NCBI GenBank assembly: GCA_014762755.1
Contig: JABURI010000032.1
Location: forward strand, 1-48,870
From: Marinobacter sp.
Lineage (GTDB): Bacteria; Pseudomonadota; Gammaproteobacteria; Pseudomonadales; Oleiphilaceae
DNA length: 48,870 bases
Reading direction: 5' to 3'
A program made the translations under genes and the position numbers. The notes under the pieces were generated by a model that saw nothing but the letters and a program-made list of their open reading frames with translations, made no database searches and was not told where the DNA came from. The first letter of the stretch is position 1. Each line of letters begins with the position of its first letter. Shown here one piece after another: positions 25,501 through 33,010 of the stretch.

Positions 25501-25728
25501 ATGGCCGAAGTGATTCTCGAGTCCACCATCACCTGTCCGGAGTGTGGTTATCAAAAAACGGAAGTGATGCCGACGAACGCCTGTCAATATTTCTATGAGT
25601 GCGAGGCGTGCCAAGCGTTGTTAAAACCGAAGTCTGGCGACTGCTGTGTTTTCTGCTCGTACGGCACAGTTCCCTGTCCTCCCATTCAGCAGGGGATTGG
25701 GTGTTGCGCCTCAAGTGAAAGCAAGTAA
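25501..25728 (+). CDS. GDCCVxC-domain cysteine-rich protein
   Basis: The product is only 75 residues and has 11 cysteines: two CxxC pairs (C12/C15, C34/C37), C28, the signature GDCCVFC (C48, C49, C52), C59 and a final CC (C68, C69). It belongs to the small GDCCVxC family, some members of which carry selenocysteine in this motif; here all codons are TGC or TGT, so it is the cysteine form. A metal- or mercury-related role is often suggested from neighbours in other genomes but is not shown here. The start at 25501 is set by GGAGG five bases upstream; an upstream GTG at 25474 would run through that ribosome site. Confidence 0.82.
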   Translation: MAEVILESTITCPECGYQKTEVMPTNACQYFYECEACQALLKPKSGDCCVFCSYGTVPCPPIQQGIGCCASSESK

Positions 25729-25759
25729 AAAAATCTGTGTTAAGGCCCGGCTCAGGGGC

Positions 25760-26242
25760 TCAGCTTTTCTGCAATACGAACATCTGGTAGCCGAACTCAC
25801 CCAGATGGTTCCGGTAAATTCCCAGTTCGTGTTCGATATCCTTCAACAGGGGGCGCCATGCCTCGAAAGCTTCGGCTACGCATATGATGTAGGCACTGCC
25901 TTCTGACCAGATCACATCGAAACTGGCAGCGTTGAAGGGCAGTTCCTGCATACTGTGGCAGGCGGTTTCGATGCGGTCAGAGAGTCCCGCTTCCCGGGTT
26001 CTCTCCCGCAGGCGGGCCAGAGCCGGCTCGTCGTTATCCACCGCAACGATATGCGCCGAGGTATGAGTGGCCAGCACGGTTGTAGCAACCCCCTTGCCGC
26101 AGCCGATTTCCAGGATGAATTGGGGCTCGAATGGCACCATGGACAATGCCTTCAGCGTATCCTGTTCCGAACCCGGGCCCCAGCGGTCCAGTTCGGAAAA
26201 CACGCGCATGAAATCAGACATATATTGTTCGTGTGTGCTCAT
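25760..26242 (-). pseudogene. Class I SAM methyltransferase with an internal deletion
   Basis: The frame (160 residues) is intact but the protein looks internally shortened. The N-terminal part is a normal SAM-binding fold with motif I LEIGCGKG (about 44-51), the acidic VDNDEP and the FDVIWSEGSAY strand. After AWRPLLK, where relatives go on with a PGG turn and some 85 more residues, the sequence jumps straight to the family's C-terminal end (IEHELGIYRNHLGEFGYQM). The join is near position 25840. The missing piece would hold the last strands of the fold and much of the substrate pocket, so the product is probably inactive, though it may still bind SAM. The comparison is from memory of the family, so an alignment should confirm it. 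Confidence 0.65.
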
Positions 26243-26368
26243 ATTTTTCGATTACCATTTGGATTCGGACGTGGGCTCTCGCTCAACCCCGGCGATCAGT
26301 TTCTGTTTGCGGTAAGTAAACAATGGCGCCGACGGACAGGTCAAAGGAAAGACGGACGGCAATCGATC

Positions 26369-26830
26369 ATGAACGCACTTGAACTCAAGATCCCACCCCT
26401 GCTGCTGGTCATAATCTTCGGAGGGGCCATGTGGGCGGTTTCCCGTATTCTGCCCGCCGGTTACCTCACCATCCCCGGCAAGCTATGGATTTCCGGGGCC
26501 GTTCTGGCTGTCGGGGGATGCATTGCTCTGCTGGGGGTTATGGAGTTCAGGTCGGCTGGCACAACCGTGGATCCCCGCATACCGCACCAGTCAGAAAGCC
26601 TGGTGGTGAAGGGGGTGTATCGTTTTACCCGAAATCCGATGTATCTGGGATTCCTGCTGATGCTTGTCGCATGGGGCCTGTTCCTGGGCAGCGTATTCGC
26701 TGCTTTGTTGTTGCCTCTGTTTATCGTCTACATGAACCGCTTCCAGATCCTGCCGGAGGAACGGCATATGCGGGCGCTGTTTGGCGAGACCTATGACCGC
26801 TATGCATCCCAGGTGCGCCGGTGGTTGTGA
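26369..26830 (+). CDS. Isoprenylcysteine carboxyl methyltransferase-like membrane protein
   Basis: The 153-residue product is a small integral-membrane methyltransferase of the ICMT/phospholipid-methyltransferase superfamily. It has three to four membrane helices and the conserved C-terminal block: GVYRFTRNPMYLGF (about 83-96), then EERHMRALFGETYDRYASQVRRW, which forms the SAM site in relatives. The bacterial substrate is unknown. The ATG at 26369 is chosen because it starts the first membrane helix (LKIPPLLLVIIFGGAMWAV); a longer open frame upstream reads through the methyltransferase gene on the other strand and is not real. It is divergent from that gene. Confidence 0.85.
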   Translation: MNALELKIPPLLLVIIFGGAMWAVSRILPAGYLTIPGKLWISGAVLAVGGCIALLGVMEFRSAGTTVDPRIPHQSESLVVKGVYRFTRNPMYLGFLLMLVAWGLFLGSVFAALLLPLFIVYMNRFQILPEERHMRALFGETYDRYASQVRRWL

Positions 26831-26907
26831 GGTCACTCTCAGTGCGGGGTAGGCAAGCCCGATCCTACTCGTTAAAGTTCGGCCTTTTCTGCATTGGGTA
26901 GTCATTG

Positions 26908-27240
26908 ATGAAAAGCTGGATTTTTCTGGGTATCGCCATTGTCGCCGAGGTACTCGCAACCTCGGCACTGAAAGCCAGTGACGGGTTTACCAAACTGGTG
27001 CCGAGCGTTCTGGTGGTCGGCGGCTACGCCGTCGCGTTCTATTTTCTGGCACTCACGCTCAAGACAATTCCCGTGGGTATTGCCTATGCTGTATGGGCCG
27101 GCCTGGGCATTTTGCTGGTGGCATTGATTGGCTGGCTGGCCTTTGGTCAGCGGCTGGATCTGCCGGCGGTAATCGGGATGACGCTGATTGTCTCGGGAGT
27201 GCTCGTTATCAGTCTGCTTTCGAAATCCAGTGCTCATTAG
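26908..27240 (+). CDS. Small multidrug resistance (EmrE/SugE-type) efflux protein
   Basis: The 110-residue product has four membrane helices and the SMR signature. The proton- and drug-binding Glu is residue 14 in [10 protein letters not shown], the same number as in EmrE, and the conserved Trp lies in YAVWAGLG. Such proteins work as dimers exchanging protons for quaternary ammonium compounds or guanidinium; the [13 protein letters not shown] stretch is closer to EmrE than to SugE. The ATG at 26908 is preferred to the TTG immediately before it because it gives the standard Glu-14 numbering. It lies 77 bases after the ICMT-like gene. Confidence 0.92.
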   Translation: MKSWIFLGIAIVAEVLATSALKASDGFTKLVPSVLVVGGYAVAFYFLALTLKTIPVGIAYAVWAGLGILLVALIGWLAFGQRLDLPAVIGMTLIVSGVLVISLLSKSSAH

Positions 27241-27283
27241 TGGGAGTAAACAGGGGCACTGCTGAAGAGGTTCAGGTAGCTTC

Positions 27284-27514
27284 ATGAAAGAGGATGATCT
27301 GGATACATTATTGGAAACCATTCCCGATGTGCGAGACGGTTTGACCCGCACCGAGCGGATCATCCTCTATGTGCTGAATGAAACCCAGCGGGAATTGAAT
27401 GGCCGCAACGTGCCCACGGTTATGCTCTATGGCCGGGTGCTGGAGTATGTGAACATCAGTGAGCAGGAGCTCCACGTTTATCTGGACCGCTTGGGCGTCA
27501 AAGGAGACGGATAA
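27284..27514 (+). CDS. Short conserved-looking hypothetical protein
   Basis: I do not recognise this 76-residue product. It is soluble, acidic and predicted helical, with the sequence RTERIILYVLNETQRELNGR and a second half (VPTVMLYGRVLEYVNISEQELHVYL) that resembles a winged-helix-like motif, without a clear match. The reason to call it real is its position: it lies in frame between the SMR gene and a DUF3147 gene, ending two bases before the next start, with ordinary codon use. It may be co-transcribed with both. Confidence 0.55.
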   Translation: MKEDDLDTLLETIPDVRDGLTRTERIILYVLNETQRELNGRNVPTVMLYGRVLEYVNISEQELHVYLDRLGVKGDG

Positions 27515-27516
27515 CC

Positions 27517-27867
27517 TTGGTTTACTACATCACCAAAGTGGCTGTGACTGCTGTCCTTGTGGTCCTCATTTCTGAAATTGCCAAGCGCAGCTCCGTCATT
27601 GGCGCTGTTCTCGCTTCAGTTCCTCTGACCTCCGTACTCGCCATGATCTGGCTGTATGTGGATACCGGGGATGTCCAGAAAATCAGTGACCTGGCGTCAA
27701 GCATCTTCTGGCTGGTACTGCCTTCTCTCGCCCTGTTCATTGCTCTGCCCCTGTTGCTGGGCAAGGGCATGAATTTCTACCTGAGCCTGATTATTTCAAT
27801 CGGTATCACTGCGGTCTGTTACCTGGTGATGGTGCTCGTATTAAAGCACTTCGGGATCAGTCACTAG
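27517..27867 (+). CDS. DUF3147-family membrane protein
   Basis: The 116-residue product has four membrane helices and the DUF3147 pattern (ASVPLTSVLAMIWLYVDTGD, then SIFWLVLPSLALF). Function unknown; relatives are often next to small transporters. The start is TTG at 27517 with AAGGAG ten bases before it; no ATG near the N-terminus offers an alternative. It starts two bases after the preceding stop. Its own stop shares the four bases CTAG (27864-27867) with the convergent mtfA gene. Confidence 0.78.
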   Translation: MVYYITKVAVTAVLVVLISEIAKRSSVIGAVLASVPLTSVLAMIWLYVDTGDVQKISDLASSIFWLVLPSLALFIALPLLLGKGMNFYLSLIISIGITAVCYLVMVLVLKHFGISH

Positions 27868-28685
27868 CCCGGATTCAGCGGGTCGAATCGGTAGTAGTCT
27901 TCTAGGGCCTTGAACACTTTCGGCTGCTCGTGCCGCAAGTGCGCCGGCTGCTGGAAGAACGCCTCGGTCAGCACCGCGAAGAATTCTGCCGGCTCGGTGG
28001 CGCCGTAAGGATCGAGCCAGGGTTTGTGGTGGTGCTCGATGGTGGTTTGCAGGTGTTCGTAGGCCTCTGTCATAGTTTGCTGCCAGTGGCTGGCGTGTTC
28101 ACCGCTGAGCGGCGGCGCGCCATCGGCAGAGCCGTCCAGGTAATCGAGCTGGTGGGCAAACTCGTGGAGAATCACGTTGTGCGGGCTGTGGGAATCGTTG
28201 GCGGCGTGCACGCATTCGCTCCAGGCCAGCACCACCTGCCCGTGGCTTGAAGCCTCGCCCGCCCGCACTTCCTCGCCCTCGTGAACGATCATGCCGTGTT
28301 CCCAGGCGTGCTGTACGCGGTAGACATCCGGATACACCAGAATACTGCGGATATCATCGTAGTGGGAAAAGGAGCGCCCCAGGATCAGCAGGCAGGCGTG
28401 ACCGGCAATGGTCAGGCGAACCCGTTCGTCCACTTCAAAGCCATCGCACCCATAGAAGTCTTTCTCCAACAGGAAAAGCTGGACGTATCTCTCCAGGAGT
28501 TCTTTTCGTGCTTCCGGCAACCGGCGATAGAAGGGTACCTGTTCCTCAAGTACTGAACGCCATGGGGCCGGAAAGGGTCGCCGGAGTTCCCGATTGCGGC
28601 GCCAGTTCCGGTAGAAAAACAGGTAAAACACCGAGAGCGATATCAGGATGACCGCAAAAACGGCAAAAACCACGGGTGATGACAT
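27864..28685 (-). CDS. mtfA: MtfA-like zinc peptidase
   Basis: The 273-residue product matches MtfA (Mlc titration factor A, formerly YeeI), a zinc aminopeptidase that in E. coli binds and inactivates the glucose repressor Mlc. The active-site motif is HEFAH (residues 174-178) followed by QLDYLDG, and a downstream Glu-containing stretch (PAEFFAVLTEAFF) gives the third ligand. Unlike E. coli MtfA, it starts with a membrane helix (about 4-24), seen in many marine relatives. No Mlc or PtsG gene is nearby, so its partner here is unknown. It converges on the DUF3147 gene with a four-base CTAG overlap. Confidence 0.88.
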   Translation of the reverse strand: MSSPVVFAVFAVILISLSVFYLFFYRNWRRNRELRRPFPAPWRSVLEEQVPFYRRLPEARKELLERYVQLFLLEKDFYGCDGFEVDERVRLTIAGHACLLILGRSFSHYDDIRSILVYPDVYRVQHAWEHGMIVHEGEEVRAGEASSHGQVVLAWSECVHAANDSHSPHNVILHEFAHQLDYLDGSADGAPPLSGEHASHWQQTMTEAYEHLQTTIEHHHKPWLDPYGATEPAEFFAVLTEAFFQQPAHLRHEQPKVFKALEDYYRFDPLNPG

Positions 28686-28799
28686 ACAACTCCTGCCGGA
28701 TGGGCGTCGAATTACTCCTGATCATACCTGAAAGTCTCATAATCCACCGAACGTGAGAGAGTGGGGGCTCCGGGGCAGACACCGCCCCGGAGTTGTCGG

Positions 28800-28946
28800 T
28801 CAGGCCCGCTCGAGGGTAACCGGCACCGGCCGGCAGACCGTATTGCAGACCGGAGAGTGATCCCTGGCAAAACTCAGCAGGTCATTCAGTTCGTCGTCGC
28901 TGCAATCGGCCTCGATGTCCATCACGATGCGGATTCTGCCGTCCGT
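28800..28946 (-). pseudogene. OsmC-family protein, C-terminal remnant
   Basis: Read on the minus strand, this stretch ends an OsmC-type peroxidase domain: DGRIRIVMDIEADCSDDEL, then HSPVCNTVCRPVPVTLERA and a stop. OsmC proteins are thiol peroxidases of organic hydroperoxides; the second catalytic Cys is in CNTVC. Only about 49 residues remain; the N-terminal two thirds, with the first catalytic Cys and the start codon, are missing. The homology stops where an AraC-regulator fragment begins on the plus strand, so both genes lost their 5' ends in one event. Confidence 0.72.
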
Positions 28947-29279
28947 AAATGCGAGGACTGGCTCAAGGAGCACTACAGGGAACCAGGCGCCATTACCCGG
29001 CTGGTCGAAGCCTCGGCGTTGCCGGAGCGAACCCTGAAACGGCGGTTCAAAGATGCCACCGGGACCTCGTTGTTGGGATACCTTCAGAACCTGCGGATCG
29101 AGGAAGCAAAGAGGGCCCTTGAGCAGGGCAGCCTGTCGGTGGAAGAGGTCAGCGTGGCTGCCGGCTACGAGGATGTCTCGTTCTTTCGCCGGTTGTTCAA
29201 GCGACTGACCGGACTAACTCCGGGTGAATACCGGCGCCTGTTCCGCCCGCTGCTGGAGGAGTCGGAAGTCCCGCTGTAA
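28947..29279 (+). pseudogene. GlxA-type AraC regulator, C-terminal remnant
   Basis: The fragment (about 110 codons) holds the two helix-turn-helix motifs of an AraC/XylS regulator, of the GlxA type: RTLKRRFKDATGTSLLGYLQ, then LRIEEAKRAL and YEDVSFFRRLFKRLTGLTPGEYRRLF. A full GlxA regulator has an extra DJ-1/PfpI-like domain of about 200 residues at its N-terminus, which is absent. The open frame runs back to 28761 without a stop, but upstream of about 28947 it only reads through the antisense of the OsmC remnant, so that part is not original protein. A fused product could be made but is unlikely to be regulated normally. Confidence 0.75.
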
Positions 29280-29347
29280 GCAGTTGGCTTTAGGAGCATG
29301 GGCGCTTATGCTCTCATCACACATGTTCCTTAATCGGGAGTCTCCCT

Positions 29348-29803
29348 ATGAGTCTGGCTGTTGCACTGCACGTTCTTTCCGCTGTGATCTGGGTCGGCGG
29401 TATGTTTTTCGCCTACATGGCCATGCGGCCGGCAGTGGTCGAGGTGATCGAAGCGTCCCAGCGCGGGGTGCTCTGGTGCCACACACTGTCCCGATTCTTC
29501 CGCTGGGTGTGGGCCGCCGTCATCCTGTTGCTGGTGACCGGTTACTGGATGGTTTTCAATGTGTTTGGCGGCATGGCAGGGGCCGGGTGGCATATCCACG
29601 CCATGCAGGGGCTGGGGATCGTGATGATGCTGCTCTACTTTCACGTGTATTTCGCGCCTTTCCGACGGCTCAAGCTGGCCGTGGCCAACAAGGATCCCCA
29701 GGAAGGCGGGCGCCAGGTGGGGCAGATCCGCAAGCTGGTGGGCACCAACCTGATCCTGGGATTGATCGTCGTGGCGATCGGTGCCGGTGGCCGCTATCTC
29801 TGA
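29348..29803 (+). CDS. CopD-family membrane protein
   Basis: The 151-residue product has four membrane helices and the CopD family's N-terminal helix with a His and IWVGGMFFAYMAMRP, then HTLSRFFRW and a His-rich stretch (WHIHAMQG, FHVY). CopD proteins are linked with copper uptake or haem-binding membrane roles; this short single-domain form is common in marine proteobacteria and its ligand is not known. The ATG at 29348 has GGGAG seven bases upstream. It follows the AraC remnant and precedes a MaoC-like gene; co-transcription with the latter is possible. Confidence 0.82.
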   Translation: MSLAVALHVLSAVIWVGGMFFAYMAMRPAVVEVIEASQRGVLWCHTLSRFFRWVWAAVILLLVTGYWMVFNVFGGMAGAGWHIHAMQGLGIVMMLLYFHVYFAPFRRLKLAVANKDPQEGGRQVGQIRKLVGTNLILGLIVVAIGAGGRYL

Positions 29804-29835
29804 GTCAGGCCATCGTTGATCGGAGATCAGGATCG

Positions 29836-30306
29836 ATGTCACCCATACGCGAGAAAGCCATTACCGGCCTCAAAGCCGGCGACTCCTTTACCATCACCCG
29901 CACCTTCACCGAGGAGGAAACCCTGGCGTTCGGTGAGATCAGCCGGGACCATAACCCGGTGCACTACGATGACAGGTTCGCCGGGGAAAAGAACCTGCAG
30001 GGCCGAATCTGCCATGGCCTGCTGGTGGGTGGGATGATCACCGAGGTGGGCGGTCAGATCGGCTGGCTTGCCTCCGGGATGAACTTCCGGTTCAGGCGGC
30101 CGGTGTATTTCGGAGACACCGTCGCGTGTGTCTTTACGATTACCGAGGTGGACGAAAGGAACCGGGCGAGGGCGGAGGCGGTATTGACGAATCAGCACGG
30201 TGAAACCGTCATCGAAGCTTGGCTGGCCGGTGTGCTACCTGGCGAACCGGAGCGGCAGATTATGGCGCAGTCCGCTGCCGGTTCTTGTATTACTCAAAAG
30301 AGCTAA
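29836..30306 (+). CDS. MaoC-like (R)-specific enoyl-CoA hydratase
   Basis: The 156-residue product has the single hot-dog fold of MaoC/PhaJ hydratases, which add water to trans-2-enoyl-CoA to give (R)-3-hydroxyacyl-CoA. The hydratase motif is present: ISRDHNPVHYDDRFA, with the catalytic Asp and His. It would link fatty-acid breakdown to (R)-hydroxyacyl intermediates such as those for polyhydroxyalkanoate; no PHA gene is in the window. The open frame extends upstream through other genes, but the true start is ATG 29836, close to an AGGA, giving the family's normal length. Confidence 0.88.
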   Translation: MSPIREKAITGLKAGDSFTITRTFTEEETLAFGEISRDHNPVHYDDRFAGEKNLQGRICHGLLVGGMITEVGGQIGWLASGMNFRFRRPVYFGDTVACVFTITEVDERNRARAEAVLTNQHGETVIEAWLAGVLPGEPERQIMAQSAAGSCITQKS

Positions 30307-30348
30307 TTCCAGGGGCTGGAGAAAACAGACACGGGAAGTCCTGGGACC

Positions 30349-31182
30349 ATGACGATCTATTTACTCAGCATATTGATCATTCTCGTCCTTGCCGGACTGT
30401 CTGCAAGGCGTTATGCCGATCGCTGGGCAGATTGGCAAGTCATGGAGTCACTGGTCCGGAACCAGCCGCGGGATCCCGCCCGATTTGACCCGGCCATGGT
30501 CGACCACCTGCCGGAACCGGCCCGGCGTTACTTTCATTACACCATCGCCCCGGGAACGCCGCTCTACACCGTAGCGACGCTTTCCATGCAGGGAAAATTC
30601 GGCATGGGCGATCGTGACAAGCCAGATTACCTGGCGATGTCGGCTCGGCAGACCCTGGCGGCGCCGGTCGGTTTCATCTGGAGCATGAATGCACGGCGCG
30701 CCTGGATGCGGATCTCCGGTTCGGACACCGGTCGCTGGACACGATTCTGGTTAGTGGGGTTGCTGCCGGTGGCCCGCATGGGGGGGACGCCGGATCACGC
30801 CCGCTCGGCATTCGGGCGTTACGTGGCGGAAGCCGTATTCTGGACACCCGCGGCGCTGCTTCCGGGTTCAAACGTGCACTGGGAACTCGTGGATGTGAAC
30901 GTCGCCCGGGTAACAGTGCGCCATGGTGGGTTATCCCAGTCGGTGGATGTGACGGTTGCAGAGGATGGCCAACCGCTTCAGGTGTATTTTGACCGCTGGA
31001 GTAATGCCAACCCGGACAAGGAATACCGATGGCAGCCTTTTGGCGGATACCTCTCCGAATTCAGGGAAGTGGAGGGATTCCGGTTGCCCATGCATGTTGA
31101 GGCCGGCAACCATTTTGGCACGGAGCGCTATTTTCCGTTCTTTGTGGTGGATGTGACGGAGATTGGGTTTCCCCATGACTGA
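30349..31182 (+). CDS. DUF6544-type hypothetical protein
   Basis: The 277-residue product has one N-terminal membrane helix (about 2-19) and a soluble, beta-rich body with aromatic-rich stretches such as PEPARRYFHYTIAPG and WSNANPDKEYRWQPFGGYLSEF. I take it to be of the DUF6544 (DUF6920-like) kind, but with modest confidence; function is unknown. It may be a lipid- or cofactor-binding envelope protein, going by the shape alone. Its end overlaps the start of the next gene by eight bases, so the two are translated together. Confidence 0.7.
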   Translation: MTIYLLSILIILVLAGLSARRYADRWADWQVMESLVRNQPRDPARFDPAMVDHLPEPARRYFHYTIAPGTPLYTVATLSMQGKFGMGDRDKPDYLAMSARQTLAAPVGFIWSMNARRAWMRISGSDTGRWTRFWLVGLLPVARMGGTPDHARSAFGRYVAEAVFWTPAALLPGSNVHWELVDVNVARVTVRHGGLSQSVDVTVAEDGQPLQVYFDRWSNANPDKEYRWQPFGGYLSEFREVEGFRLPMHVEAGNHFGTERYFPFFVVDVTEIGFPHD

Positions 31183-32008
31183 GCGGCGACAACAGGCCTT
31201 CAAATTGAGGACCTGGGTTCAGGGGCATCCGGTGCTGGCGTTTCCTCTGGTGTATCTGGGTTGGGCTTACCTGTTCTGGACACCGGTGCTGCTCTCGGAT
31301 TCTTCCGTCTGGGCCTTTCCCAATCTCCTGTGGTTCCTGCTGGGAGGTGCCAGCCCGGTGGTAGCGGGACTGTCGCTGGCGGCGATTTCCGGCGGCCGGC
31401 GCCGGTTGCGTGACCTGGGCCGGCGATTGGTGGACTGGCGCCGGATTCCTGCCGTCTGGTGGCTGGGGCTCCTGGTGTTCTGGCTGGTTTTCGATCTGGC
31501 CAAGGCCGGCATCGCCGTCCTTCTGGGCATCACAGATACACCGCTGGATCCTGACTGGGGACTGTTCTTCAATCCCGGTCCGTTGTTGTTTCTTCTGCTG
31601 TTATCTTTCGTGTTTCCGGCAATCGAGGAAGTGGGCCTGAGGGGCTATTACCTCGAGACTCTGCAACAACACCTGAGCCCGGTCCTGTCCGGCCTGATCA
31701 ATGGCCTGGTCTGGGCCGCCTGGCATGCGTCCTTCGTATGGTTCCCTGGCTACTATGCCAATACCACCTTCAACCCGGAGCTATACTGGTGGGTGCCCAT
31801 GATCGTCTGCCATACCCTGATGATCATGCATGTCTATAATCGCACCGGGCGCAGTATCCTGGCGGTGCTGGTTTTTCACGCGATGATGAACTTCACTGGC
31901 GAGTGGCTGCGCATTTCGCCGGACATGTATCCTTTCATGCTTGCCGGTAATGTCATTCTCGCCGCACTGGTTGTGCTGGTGTGGCAGAAACGGCCTTCAC
32001 CTGCCTGA
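31175..32008 (+). CDS. CPBP-family intramembrane metalloprotease
   Basis: The product (277 residues) is a membrane protein of the CPBP (CAAX protease and bacteriocin-processing, Abi) family. The first active-site motif is EEVGLRGYY (E151, E152, R156) and later helices carry the conserved His residues (AAWHASFVW; VFHAMMNF). Such proteases cleave within the membrane; bacterial substrates are mostly unknown. The start is ATG 31175, overlapping the end of the DUF6544-type gene by eight bases; a TTG at 31163 is less likely. It is followed after 10 bases by a convergent uspA gene. Confidence 0.87.
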   Translation: MTERRQQAFKLRTWVQGHPVLAFPLVYLGWAYLFWTPVLLSDSSVWAFPNLLWFLLGGASPVVAGLSLAAISGGRRRLRDLGRRLVDWRRIPAVWWLGLLVFWLVFDLAKAGIAVLLGITDTPLDPDWGLFFNPGPLLFLLLLSFVFPAIEEVGLRGYYLETLQQHLSPVLSGLINGLVWAAWHASFVWFPGYYANTTFNPELYWWVPMIVCHTLMIMHVYNRTGRSILAVLVFHAMMNFTGEWLRISPDMYPFMLAGNVILAALVVLVWQKRPSPA

Positions 32009-32018
32009 TGTCCTGTGC

Positions 32019-32438
32019 TTAGCGAACAACAAAGATCGACACATCGCTGTGTTTTACCAGCCTGGCAGCGTTGGAATGCAGAATGTGCAGCCGGTCGCCG
32101 GTGCCGGGCGGGTGAGAGGCCATCACCACGAGATCCGCGCCGGTTTCCTTGATCACATCCAGGAGCCTGTCATCAAGTTCCACCGCAGTGTCTGGCGTCT
32201 CAATCACTTCTGACTGGGTCTTGATGCCGTGGGCCTTGCCTTGCTCCTCAGCGAATTCCTTGAGTTTCGCCGCCAGCTCCTTGGGGTTGTGCGCGGCCGC
32301 ACCGGGCGTGGTGTTGGTGACGGTCACGTAGCAGAGCGTGGAGTTGTAATGCTTGGCAATATCGATCGCCGTCTCCAGCGTTTTGGGCATTTTCTCCAGG
32401 TGTGACAAGTCCACCGGAATCAGGATCTTGCTGTACAT
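32019..32438 (-). CDS. Universal stress protein (UspA family)
   Basis: The product is 139 residues, the usual size of a single UspA domain: the IPVDLSHLEKMPKTLETAIDIA strand-helix at the N-terminus and ADLVVMASHPPGTGDRLHIL near the end. The ATP-binding G(S/T) at the end of the P-loop-like region is replaced by SNA, so nucleotide binding is uncertain. UspA proteins build up on starvation and other stress. The start at 32438 is fixed by AGGAGGT seven bases upstream; a longer frame starts 22 codons earlier without one. Confidence 0.9.
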   Translation of the reverse strand: MYSKILIPVDLSHLEKMPKTLETAIDIAKHYNSTLCYVTVTNTTPGAAAHNPKELAAKLKEFAEEQGKAHGIKTQSEVIETPDTAVELDDRLLDVIKETGADLVVMASHPPGTGDRLHILHSNAARLVKHSDVSIFVVR

Positions 32439-32598
32439 AGCGCGTACCTCCTGTGTGGGTTGGCAAAAGTGTCTTTTGCTACATACTTCAAGAGTGGCAT
32501 TCAAACGCGGATGCTGCCAATTCTTTGGCTGTTTGTTTGATTCGTAGCAAATTCACTCGGACTATGGCAGTGAAGCCGTGGAGAAAAAGGAGCGAGCG

Positions 32599-32931
32599 AT
32601 GAAATATATCTTCGAAGTCCGGGTGCTGGAAGGCCACACCGCCGAGGAATACGCCGACGCCTGGGTTCGGGCCAGCGAACTGATCCAGCAGGCGCCGGGC
32701 GCCCGCGGCACCATGCTCCACCGGAAGATTGGCGAGCCGAATACCCTGATCGCCATCGCATCCTGGGACAGCAAGGAATCCCGGGATGCCATGGAGGCCA
32801 ACAAGGATCCGAGGATTACCGAGATCATCCGCAGCGCCGCGCCCTTTGTGGAGATTACGCCACTGGGTGAGTTCGAGGAGCCGGAGTGGGTGGTGATGCC
32901 GCCGGATTCGGGGCAGGAGTGGGGAATGTGA
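32599..32931 (+). CDS. Antibiotic-biosynthesis-monooxygenase-like (ABM) protein
   Basis: The 110-residue product has the dimeric ferredoxin-like (ABM) fold: a KYIFEVRVLEGHTAEEYADAW start, LHRKIGEPNTLIAIASWDSKESRDAM and a short C-terminal strand. Members include small cofactor-free oxygenases and also proteins of unknown role, so no substrate is assigned. The ATG at 32599 is set by AAGGAG six bases before it. It stands alone between uspA and mmsA. Confidence 0.75.
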   Translation: MKYIFEVRVLEGHTAEEYADAWVRASELIQQAPGARGTMLHRKIGEPNTLIAIASWDSKESRDAMEANKDPRITEIIRSAAPFVEITPLGEFEEPEWVVMPPDSGQEWGM

Positions 32932-33010
32932 ACGCTGTCTGATCCGGCGGTGAACGGTACTTTGGACTATATTTATCCGACGCCCTGTATCGTTCATCCG
33001 GAGGTCAGTC

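Noticed and set aside
25955-26368. Upstream extension of the ICMT-like frame.
   Set aside because: It runs antisense through the methyltransferase gene and lacks membrane helices; the true start is at 26369.
29224-29835. Upstream extension of the MaoC-like frame.
   Set aside because: It crosses the CopD gene in another frame; the conserved MaoC length starts at 29836.
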